From NCBI RefSeq assembly GCF_030296895.1, contig NZ_AP028022.1:1364001-1428000 (forward strand): a stretch of DNA of 64,000 nt. The letters run 5' to 3'. Below, piece after piece: positions 10,556 through 18,259 of this stretch; the first letter of the stretch is position 1; each line of letters starts with the position of its first letter. A model generated the notes under the pieces. That model searched no databases and was not told the DNA's origin. It saw only the letters and a list, made by a program, of their open reading frames with translations. Source of the stretch: Helicobacter felistomachi. GTDB taxonomy: Bacteria > Campylobacterota > Campylobacteria > Campylobacterales > Helicobacteraceae. A program made the translations under genes and the position numbers.

Positions 10556-11767
10556 ATGTTGACAGTCTTGCAAATTGGAGCGGGGGGCGTGGGGCGTGTT
10601 GTGGCGCACAAGCTCGCCCAAAACCGCCACTTATTTGAAAGGGTGGTGCTAGCCAGCCGCACCCTATCTAAATGCCAAGCCATTGCTAACAGCGTGAAGG
10701 CCAAAGGGCTAGGGGAGATCCTATGCGAGCAAGTGGATGCTGACAGCGTGCAAGAAGTCGTGGCCTTGATTGAAAAATATCAGCCCAAAGTGGTGCTAAA
10801 CATTGCCCTACCCTATCAAGATTTAACCATCATGCAAGCATGCCTACAGACTAAGACGAACTACCTAGACACCGCTAACTACGAACATCCCGACTTGGCT
10901 AAGTTTGAATATAAAGAACAATGGGCGTTTGACAAGGCGTATAAAGATGCCCGAATTTTTGCGCTCTTAGGCAGTGGCTTTGATCCGGGGGTGACTAATG
11001 TCTTTTGTGCCTACGCCCAAAAGCACCACTTCGATGAAATTTATAACATTGACATTTTAGATTGCAATGCGGGTACACATCCCTACCCTTTTGCCACGAA
11101 TTTTAACCCCGAGATCAACTTAAGAGAGGTGAGCGCAAAGGGGCGTTACTACGAAAATGGGGCGTGGATCGAAACCGCCCCTTTAGAAATTAAGCAAACT
11201 TGGGCTTACCCTGAAATAGGGGAGCGGGCTTCTTACCTGCTCTATCACGAAGAGTTAGAGTCCTTAGTCAAACACATTAAGGGCTTAAAGCGCATCCGCT
11301 TTTTCATGACTTTCTCCGATGAGTATCTAAACCACATGCGCTGTTTAGCCAATGTGGGGATGCTGGGCATTGAGCCGATTGAAGTGCCTTTAACCGATGG
11401 CAAAATGGGACAGGTTGTGCCGATTCAAATGTTAAAACAGCTCTTGCCTGACCCTGCCAGCCTAGCGGGCAAAACCATGGGCAAAACCAACATAGGTTGT
11501 TATATACACGGCAATAAAAACAAGCAAGAAAAACGCCTTTACATTTACAATGTCTGCGACCACCAAAAATGCTATGAAGAAGTGGGCGCACAAGCCATCA
11601 GCTACACCACGGGTGTGCCCGCCGTGGTGGGAGCGATGATGATTTGTAAGGGCATTTGGGGGGGTGAAAACGCTAAGGGCGTGTTTAATTTAGAGCAACT
11701 CGACCCAGACCCTTTCTTAGAAGAGCTTGCCAAACAGGGCTTAAAAACCGAAGTGATCGAACGCTAG
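10556..11767 (+). CDS. Carboxynorspermidine/carboxyspermidine synthase (saccharopine dehydrogenase-like)
   Basis: An NADPH-dependent enzyme that condenses aspartate semialdehyde with a diamine (putrescine or diaminopropane) to give carboxyspermidine or carboxynorspermidine. The 403-residue protein starts with a Rossmann motif LQIGAGGVGRVVAHKLA and carries the family signature GSGFDPGVTNVFCAYA (about 139-155) and a C-terminal SYTTGVPAVVGAMMI. Family knowledge: epsilonproteobacteria make spermidine by this route rather than from decarboxylated SAM. Its partner decarboxylase NspC is encoded at 39221. The methyltransferase gene begins 3 nt after its stop. The alternative, lysine-pathway saccharopine dehydrogenase, is less likely because of the NspC partner. 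Confidence 0.87.
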   Translation: MLTVLQIGAGGVGRVVAHKLAQNRHLFERVVLASRTLSKCQAIANSVKAKGLGEILCEQVDADSVQEVVALIEKYQPKVVLNIALPYQDLTIMQACLQTKTNYLDTANYEHPDLAKFEYKEQWAFDKAYKDARIFALLGSGFDPGVTNVFCAYAQKHHFDEIYNIDILDCNAGTHPYPFATNFNPEINLREVSAKGRYYENGAWIETAPLEIKQTWAYPEIGERASYLLYHEELESLVKHIKGLKRIRFFMTFSDEYLNHMRCLANVGMLGIEPIEVPLTDGKMGQVVPIQMLKQLLPDPASLAGKTMGKTNIGCYIHGNKNKQEKRLYIYNVCDHQKCYEEVGAQAISYTTGVPAVVGAMMICKGIWGGENAKGVFNLEQLDPDPFLEELAKQGLKTEVIER

Positions 11768-11770
11768 TCT

Positions 11771-12843
11771 TTGCAGACCAACACCATTTTACAAGGCGAT
11801 TGCCTTGAGCTTTTAAAAACCTTGCCTAGTGCAAGTGTGGATTTTATCTTTGCCGATCCGCCTTATTTTATGCAAACAGAGGGGGAGTTATTGAGAGTGG
11901 GGGGCGCAAAGTTTAGCGGGGTGGCTGCAGAGTGGGACAAGTTTAAAGACTTCGCCCATTACGACGGCTTTAGTAAGGCTTGGCTTAGTGAGTGCAAACG
12001 GGTTTTAAAAGGGAGTATCTGCGTGATCGGCTCATTTCAAAACATTCACCGCCTGGGGGCTTTGATGCAGGATTTGGGCTTTTGGATCATCAACGACATG
12101 ATATGGGCGAAGTCCAATCCGTGCCAAATTTTAATGGCACGCGTCTATGCAACGCCCACGAAACCCTGCTTTGGTGCGCTAAGGACAAGAAGACCCCCTT
12201 CACCTTCAATTACAAAACCCTAAAAGCCCTAAATGGGGGCAAACAAGAAAAATCCATTTGGGAAATCCCCCTATGCGTGGGGGTAGAGAGGCTCAAAGAC
12301 AACAAGGGGCAAAAGCTCCACCCCACCCAAAAGCCCGAAAAACTCTTAGAAAAATTGCTCTTAATGGCAACTAAGCCGGGGGATTTGGTGCTCGACCCTT
12401 TCTTTGGCACGGGCACTACGGGGGCTGTGGCAAAACGCTTAGGGCGCAACTTTTTAGGCATGGAAAAAGACCCTATTTATATACAAGCCGCTTTAGAGAG
12501 GATAGCAAGCACCCCCGTAAAAATGGACGCTTTCAGTGCCCTAGAGTTTGAGAAAAGACCCCCCAAAGTGGCGATGAAAACCCTAGTGGATAGTGGGTAT
12601 TTGCAAGTGGGGCAAGTCTTATACACCCCAAGCAAAGCTAGGGCATGTCAAGTCCTCGCCAGTGGACAGGTGCAAGATAGTAGCCAAGCGGTGTTGTCGA
12701 TTCACAAAATGAGCGCAAAACTTTTAAATAAGATTAACCACAATGGCTGGGACTACTTCTACACCCACCACAAAGGGGAGTTGATCCCCTTAAATGAGTT
12801 GCGCTATTTGTGGGCTAAATCCTGTGATTTGGAAAAAAGTTAG
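11771..12843 (+). pseudogene. DNA adenine-N6 methyltransferase, CcrM/HinfI family (GANTC-type), single frameshift
   Basis: A beta-class adenine methyltransferase. The catalytic motif IV is DPPY (FIFADPPYFMQTEG, about residue 30), and the SAM-binding FxGxG motif lies late (LDPFFGTGTTG, about 214-224), the order expected for beta class. The C-terminal 100 residues (LVDSGYLQVGQVLYTPS ... NHNGWDYF) form the RAMA-type DNA-reading domain found in CcrM, M.HinfI and the H. pylori GANTC enzyme. The frame breaks at 12119-12121: one extra C restores IWAKSNPVPNFNGTR, giving about 357 residues. The TTG start at 11771 has no good ribosome site, so translation may depend on the gene 3 nt upstream. GANTC specificity is inferred from family. 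Confidence 0.82.
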
Positions 12844-12886
12844 ACAAAATTAGATACAATGGGCGGAAATTTTTAAGGGGGTTTGC

Positions 12887-13000
12887 ATGCCACTTTGGTT
12901 TTTAAACGGCCAACAACAGAAGGTTTTTGACTGCTGTTTGCTCTTTGGGTTGTTGGGGTATGGGGCGTATCTTTTGGCAAAAGTGGTGATCGAGGATTAA
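12887..13000 (+). CDS. Small single-pass membrane protein (37 residues) ahead of the dynamin-like pair
   Basis: I do not recognise this ORF. An ATG at 12887 preceded by AAGGGGG encodes 37 residues: a short polar N-terminus (MPLWFLNGQQQKVFD), one hydrophobic segment of about 20 residues (CCLLFGLLGYGAYLLAKVV), and an acidic end (IED). The stop lies 2 nt before the ATG of the first GTPase gene, and the GTPase ribosome site (GAGGA) lies inside this ORF's last codons, so translational coupling is likely. The vicinal cysteines at the membrane edge are notable. It could be a genuine small partner of the GTPases or merely a leader peptide. Confidence 0.5.
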   Translation: MPLWFLNGQQQKVFDCCLLFGLLGYGAYLLAKVVIED

Positions 13001-13002
13001 CG

Positions 13003-14985
13003 ATGCGCTCACGCCCAAGCACTGCTAGTGCGAGAGAAGAATTAGCTAAAATCACTGAGATTTTTAGCCAATCAAAGAAACACCCAATCTTTGGGGCGTG
13101 GTTGGAAAGCGCGCGAGCAGATTTTGAAGAGCTGAAATCCCAAAGTTTAAGACGGCTAGAAGACTTAGAAACAGAGCAAGAGCCGAAGATTACGATCGCC
13201 CTTTTTGGCGAGACCAATGCGGGCAAATCCACGCTCATTGAGGCGTTGCGCCTTTTTTTCAACGAGCCCAGCAAAGCATTAGAACAGCGCTTGTTTCAAG
13301 AAGCGCAAGAGGACACAGCGCCTTTAGCCGATGGGGCGATCATTGATGCCCACATAGATTTTACCCAAGCGATCACCCCTTACACCTTCACCCTTGCTAA
13401 TGGGGGGGGGGAGGTTACCCTATTAGACATGCCCGGAATCGAGGGCGATGAGGCGCAGGTTGAAGAGTTTATTAAGGAGGCTTGCGCCAAAGCCCATGTC
13501 ATTTTTTATATTTCTAAAAATCCCACACCCCCTCAAGAGGGCACACTTCAAAAGATCAAGAGCTACTTAAACGACCAAAGCCGGGTTTATTTTTTCCACA
13601 ACAGGGGCGTAACAAACCCTAAGTTGTTACAAAAACCCCTAGTTGGCGGTGAAAAACACGCCCTAGAGGATGCGGACGCTAAAATGCGAGAGGTGTTAGG
13701 GCCACACTACCAAGGGCATAGAAGCGTGTGTGCCTATGTGGCGTTTTTGGCACTAGCAAAGTGTTTGGACCCCAAAGACCCCAAGGGATGCGATTTTCTC
13801 TTCGATCAACAAGAATTTTTAAGGCATAAAAGTGCGCCAGAACTTTTAGAGTGGAGCCACTTCAACGACTCATGCGATCTACTCCACCACATCGCCAAGC
13901 AACAGCAAGAGATCGTCTATCAAGCCCAATGTTACAAGGCCTTTTGTGCCCTGCAGCGTTGCACCAAGAGTGCCCACCAAGCCCTGCACACCATGCAAGA
14001 GTGCCACAAGGCGTTTAAAGAAAGCGTGGATTTAAAAATCCCCAAGCTTGATCTGTTGTGCCAAAAAACGCTTGTATCTTTAAAAAAAGAGTTGGATAAT
14101 CTCATTGTGCGCTTTAAAAATGCCAGCGAAGATGCCATGTATAGATGCATCTATGGAGATATGCCCATATCCATATTACCCATACGCACAATATTACCCA
14201 TACCAACATTAAGCGATGAGGGCTTTGAGGCAAAGACTAAGGAGGTTTTAAAAGAGCAAGCCCAAGTGTTTGCTGCAAAGGTGAAAAACACACTAGAGGT
14301 GTGCGAGCGTCAATTCAAAGCGGGTGTGGAGGATTTATTGCGTGAAATCCGGCTCAAAGCGGGCGTGCTTAAGCGCCATGGCGCGGATTTTGACAAGCAT
14401 GGCCATAACTTTAGCGACCACACTTTTAAGACGGACAGCGGATTTGATTGGTCCAGTCTTTTGGGTGCAGGGATGACCTTTGCGAGCTTGTTTATGCTTG
14501 AGGGGGTGGTTGCTCTTGCAGTTTTTACGGCACTTGGGGTGTATTTGCTGTATAAGGCGTTGAGAAAAGCCGTTGATGATGATTATAAGAGAAGCGAACA
14601 ACGCAAGACTTTTGATAAGACCTTAGATCATGCCCTTAAATGCCTAAAGTGTGCCGTGGGTCTTATGGGTCGTAAAGAGGTGCAGGAGGAAATCCAAAAG
14701 ACTAAGGCTAAGCTCGAGGATCTGCATTTTTGGAATATTTCTGACAAACAAGAGTTGGAGGGCAAACTAAAACTGGCTCAAGGATTGTTAAGCGTGCTAG
14801 AGAAGGGGGTGCTTCTTGAGGGGGTGCGCCAAGCACTAGAGAAGTGCCAACAGGCCATTGGCAAGCGTTTAGAGGAGATGTTGGAGCAGGGGGAGGGGTT
14901 GTGTGCGGATTTAAATACAAGTGTGGCGCGCTTAAAAGCGTGTAGCCAACCATTTAAAGAAGGGAGTGAAGGGTGCAAGGATTAG
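13003..14985 (+). CDS. Dynamin-like GTPase, first of a pair (LeoA/LeoC- or DLP-like)
   Basis: A 660-residue large GTPase. G1 is GETNAGKST (residues 69-77) and G3 is DMPGIEGD (about 142-149); G4 is less clear. After the GTPase domain come long charged helices with repeated cysteines (about 290-480), a hydrophobic hairpin of about 35 residues near 485-520 (LLGAGMTFASLFMLEGVVAL onwards), and another helical stretch to the end. This arrangement, with a membrane paddle between helical bundles, fits bacterial dynamin-like proteins that remodel or tether membranes. A G10 run (13402-13411) lies just before G3. The gene overlaps the next GTPase by 13 nt, so they probably form a heteromer, as known for Campylobacter DLP1/DLP2 and E. 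coli LeoABC. Confidence 0.78.
   Translation: MRSRPSTASAREELAKITEIFSQSKKHPIFGAWLESARADFEELKSQSLRRLEDLETEQEPKITIALFGETNAGKSTLIEALRLFFNEPSKALEQRLFQEAQEDTAPLADGAIIDAHIDFTQAITPYTFTLANGGGEVTLLDMPGIEGDEAQVEEFIKEACAKAHVIFYISKNPTPPQEGTLQKIKSYLNDQSRVYFFHNRGVTNPKLLQKPLVGGEKHALEDADAKMREVLGPHYQGHRSVCAYVAFLALAKCLDPKDPKGCDFLFDQQEFLRHKSAPELLEWSHFNDSCDLLHHIAKQQQEIVYQAQCYKAFCALQRCTKSAHQALHTMQECHKAFKESVDLKIPKLDLLCQKTLVSLKKELDNLIVRFKNASEDAMYRCIYGDMPISILPIRTILPIPTLSDEGFEAKTKEVLKEQAQVFAAKVKNTLEVCERQFKAGVEDLLREIRLKAGVLKRHGADFDKHGHNFSDHTFKTDSGFDWSSLLGAGMTFASLFMLEGVVALAVFTALGVYLLYKALRKAVDDDYKRSEQRKTFDKTLDHALKCLKCAVGLMGRKEVQEEIQKTKAKLEDLHFWNISDKQELEGKLKLAQGLLSVLEKGVLLEGVRQALEKCQQAIGKRLEEMLEQGEGLCADLNTSVARLKACSQPFKEGSEGCKD
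13402..13411 (+). repeat. G10 homopolymer tract inside the first dynamin-like GTPase gene
   Basis: Ten consecutive G residues encode Gly-Gly-Gly plus the first base of Glu, about codons 134-137, directly before the G3 DMPG motif. This is the longest G/C run I found in the window. In the given sequence it leaves the gene in frame (ON). A change of one G would truncate the protein inside the GTPase domain. Confidence 0.75.
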
Positions 14986-16598
14986 ACAAGAGCGGACAAA
15001 TGGGGGCTCTCTTAGATGCGCTGGCGGAATTTATGCGCGAGGGGGAGGGGCTGGGGATGGTTGAAGAGAGGGGCTTTGAGGAAAAGATCGCCCATGCCAA
15101 AGAGCAGGGTATATTACAGGTAGTGCTGGTGGGGGAGTTTTCTTGTGGCAAAACCTCCATTGCAGCGGCGTGGCTTGGGGATTTAGAGCAAGCTAAAAAA
15201 ATGAAAATCGCCCATGAGGAATCTACGGATGAGGTGAAAACTTACGCAGTCAAGGGGGGCATTGTGTTGGTGGATACCCCCGGACTCTTTGGCTTTAAAG
15301 AGAAATACGGGGCAGATGGCGTGCAAAAATACAAGGACATCACCCACAAGTATGTGAGCGAGGCGCATTTAGTGCTGTATGTGATGGACCCAAGTAACCC
15401 CATTAAAGAGAGTCAGCACGAAGAGTTGCGCTGGCTGTTTCAAGAGCTCGATCTCTTGCCTAGAAGCGTGTTTGTGCTCTCTAAATTTGATGAGGTGGTG
15501 AATCTCAAAAACGAAGAAGGCTACAAACGCACATTAGAGATCAAAAAAGAGACGGTGTGCAAGGAGTTACAGAGGATCATTAGTCTCGAGCAAGCCCAAA
15601 AGCTAGACATTGTGGCTGTGGCGGCTAACCCCTATGATGAGGGCATCGATCATTGGCTCAAACACCCTGAAGAGTTTGGGCAACTCTCACGTATAGGTCT
15701 TTTACAGCAAGCCACAGAGGCAAAAATTAAGGCCAATGGGGCACAGCGCTTGGCTTTAGAATCTGTAAAGAGCACCATGATTGCGCTCTTGCACCCCCCA
15801 CTTAAAAAAGGCAGAGCAGCACTAGAGGCGGTGTGTCAAGAGATTGAGACTTTAGATGAGAAGTGCCGAGGCATGTCTTTAGAGTTTGAGCATCTCAAAG
15901 AAACCATAGACAACGCCAAGACATCTTTAGAGGCGTTTTGCAAGCAACATTTTGAGCGTTTGCTAGAGGCCCTTAGCCAAACAGACCTTCACAACATCAA
16001 AGACTTTATAGAACGCTGGATAGGCGAGGAGGGTGAGGTGCTTAGGCGCGTCTTAGAGGAAAGATTTAAGCTAGAGGAGGATGAGTTGCGCTTGGAGTTT
16101 GCAGAAATTGGCAACAAATGGAAAGAAGAGGGGATGGGCGGGGCTTATGGTTTTCATTATCAAGAATCCAAATTTGAGGAATTTTTAAGCATGCTCAAAA
16201 AGCTCTTTGAGAGTGCAACATTTGCGGCGGTATTGACAAGCTTTGTTGAAGCTTTGGGGGGGATTCTTGGAAAGGCTGCAAGTTTCATTAAGGGGACAAC
16301 CATCTTAGCTGCCTTAACTCTTTTGCTAGAGTTGATTGATTTGATGATGCGCGCGAAGGCAGAAGCGGAGCTAGAGGAATTTAAAAAAGAGCTCAAGGCA
16401 AAATTAGAAACCCTACAAGAAGACATTCTTGCGCTCATTAGAAAACACCATGCCCAAGTCCTTCAAGCTTGCCAAGCCTCACAAGACACCGATCTTGAAA
16501 AACTCAAACAGAGGATTCAAGAGTGCCAAGACTATAAAGAAACTTTGGAAAGTTGGCTGAAAAAGGGCACAGACATAGAGGCACACATCCGTCCTTAA
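14973..16598 (+). CDS. Dynamin-like GTPase, second of a pair (LeoA-like)
   Basis: A 541-residue GTPase with a complete G-domain: G1 VGEFSCGKTS (about 52-61), a threonine in the switch region (EESTDEVKT), G3 VDTPGLFG (about 97-104) and G4 SKFDE (about 169-173). Then come acidic coiled helices (about 270-400), a hydrophobic segment near 415-458 (ILGKAASFIKGTTILAALTL), and a final coiled coil. A GTG start at 14973 follows GAAGGGAGTGAAGG and lies inside the end of the first GTPase gene. The pairing of two unequal dynamin-like GTPases is typical of these systems. A role in membrane repair, vesicle release or phage defence is possible from family knowledge but not shown here. Confidence 0.8.
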   Translation: MQGLDKSGQMGALLDALAEFMREGEGLGMVEERGFEEKIAHAKEQGILQVVLVGEFSCGKTSIAAAWLGDLEQAKKMKIAHEESTDEVKTYAVKGGIVLVDTPGLFGFKEKYGADGVQKYKDITHKYVSEAHLVLYVMDPSNPIKESQHEELRWLFQELDLLPRSVFVLSKFDEVVNLKNEEGYKRTLEIKKETVCKELQRIISLEQAQKLDIVAVAANPYDEGIDHWLKHPEEFGQLSRIGLLQQATEAKIKANGAQRLALESVKSTMIALLHPPLKKGRAALEAVCQEIETLDEKCRGMSLEFEHLKETIDNAKTSLEAFCKQHFERLLEALSQTDLHNIKDFIERWIGEEGEVLRRVLEERFKLEEDELRLEFAEIGNKWKEEGMGGAYGFHYQESKFEEFLSMLKKLFESATFAAVLTSFVEALGGILGKAASFIKGTTILAALTLLLELIDLMMRAKAEAELEEFKKELKAKLETLQEDILALIRKHHAQVLQACQASQDTDLEKLKQRIQECQDYKETLESWLKKGTDIEAHIRP

Positions 16599-16657
16599 GT
16601 TCCAAGCACTAAAACTTACATTGGGGCCACCTCTGCAGGTTGTAATCCTCGGGTCAA

Positions 16658-17423
16658 ATGTGTCTAGACTTGCTTAACACAGCGCATATCCAATTTGGCA
16701 ACTTTATCGAAGTGCTGACGAAAAACTTAATCGCTAAAGAGCCACACTATAAAATCTTAGAGCAATACAGCAGGCAAAAGAAAAACAAATTTGCTTTAAG
16801 CAAGGCTAACGAAACTCTTATAGACCAATACATCACCCAATGCCAAACAGAAAACTTAGAGCTGGAAAGTGCTTTTAAGCAACTTTGCGCCCAAATTTTA
16901 CAAAACGGCTAAAACGCCACTTTGATCCACTTCACCCACGACATCGACATGCTTTTTAAAGACCAAGAAAGCCAAAAAATCTACTATTTAGAAATACATA
17001 CAATGACGACCACGACACGGGTAAATTCATGGACATTAACCGCAAATTCATCAAAACCTATGTCTATTTGTTGCGTGACTTGTCCATCACTACGCCCAAC
17101 ACACTTGTGCCTATTTTGTTTTACTGCAATAAAAAAAGAAGGGCACATTTTTAAGTACACGCTACACAGAGCTAGAAGCCGATCTAGCACACTTTTGCGA
17201 TAGTGATACAAATATTAAAGCCTTTGGGGCAAAAAATTTAGTGGAGGGTTTGGGATCAACCCCACAGCAAATTTGTGAAAACCTTATTGTGATCTACTGC
17301 CATGATAATTTGGACCACAAAGTGCAGTACTTTGACTTCAAGGTGCAATGTGCCAACTCAGAGAACAATCAGCAGTATAAAGAAAAACAAAAAGAAGGGA
17401 AAAAGATGAGCCGTGGAACTTAA
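16658..17423 (+). pseudogene. Decayed restriction endonuclease, probably the HinfI-type partner of the GANTC methyltransferase
   Basis: Reading through three frames gives a coherent nuclease-like protein. From 16658 the frame is open for 84 codons to a TAA at 16910, then continues in the same frame as HFTHDIDMLFKDQ ... YYLEI. At 16997 the frame shifts to YNDDHDTGKFMDINRKFIKTY and VPILFYCNKKRRAHF, ending about 17151. From 17163 a third frame reads YTELEADLAHFC and onward to 17423. The order DID...LEI(K)YND fits a PD-(D/E)xK site; the Lys of E-x-K falls exactly at the frameshift and is lost. I recall this KYNDDHDTGKF pattern from HinfI-like nucleases. Membership of the last frame in the same gene is uncertain. 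Confidence 0.55.
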
Positions 17424-18156
17424 GAGAAACTCAGTTGATGGTGGAAAGAGAAAGAGAGTTAAGTGAATAGCAAAGGAGGCAGAGGAACAAAGAGCAAGAG
17501 AGGTTGTGTTAGCGGATTCATGTATTTTAAAAACACACTTGATGTTCTAAAAAGATAGCTTAAACGCCCACGCCAAAAGAAAGTTTGCAGACATTCAAGC
17601 GCAAATGCAAAACATCGAGAACTTATCCACAAGCAACTTTCCTCAAGCTATAGCACTGAGCATGTCACCAATTACAGAGTAAAGATTCTGTTTATTTGTA
17701 GCTCACTACAAATCCACCTCTAGAACTATGATGGAAAAATGCAATCCAAAGTGTGTAAAAGTACAAATATGGGTTTCAGGTATGGTATCTTTTAAGATCC
17801 GCAAACTTTAAGTGCTCTACCCTCAAATTAAAAGACTTAATGTTGCTTGACGCATCATCAATATTAGCCGATGGCTGCCCTCTGCTCATTGTGGATAACC
17901 GGACCTTAAATGGCAAATTCCATATAAGCTGGGTGAAGATAGGGATTTGAACACAAACGCGTGGCTTTCGTTTGGGACAAACAGATTTATGATCGGGTTC
18001 ATGATCCGGGTCGATTACCTAGTCTTAAACGAAGTTCGTTTTAGCTTTTAAAAGAGGTAAATTCCCTATGCCTAGAGGTGCTAGGAATATGAGACAATTG
18101 GTTTCTAGCAAAAGAACACAACGTAGCAAAAAAACTAACGAGAGATGGTTAAGGGG
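17424..18156. other. Degenerate intergenic stretch with short protein-like fragments
   Basis: About 730 nt without an intact gene. Short stretches still look coding, for example 17567-17680, which reads LNAHAKRKFADIQAQMQNIE, and 17820-17950, which reads MLLDASSILADGCPLLIVDN. They lie in different frames with stops between them. I do not recognise the source. The stretch is best seen as debris from the same horizontally acquired region as the broken nuclease gene and the insertion element that follows. Confidence 0.45.
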
Positions 18157-18168
18157 TTGTGAACCACC

Positions 18169-18184
18169 CCTCCCTAAAGGGAGG
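18169..18184. repeat. Subterminal hairpin at the tnpB end of the insertion element
   Basis: Perfect 6-bp stem CCTCCC/GGGAGG with a TAAA loop, followed by a run of short GA-rich bases. It lies about 75 nt outside the tnpB stop, as expected for the right-end hairpin of an IS200/IS605 element. Confidence 0.6.
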
Positions 18185-18259
18185 AGCTTCCTAACTAACA
18201 GAAACCAGCGTTTCTTAAGCTCGAAAGGCTTTGTATTTTAGAGTCTGCAAGGCTAGTTC

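Noticed and set aside
17940-18010. tRNA-like stretch (GGGATTTGAACACAAACGC)
   Set aside because: It recalls the T-arm of a minus-strand tRNA, but no cloverleaf, anticodon arm or acceptor stem could be assembled around it.
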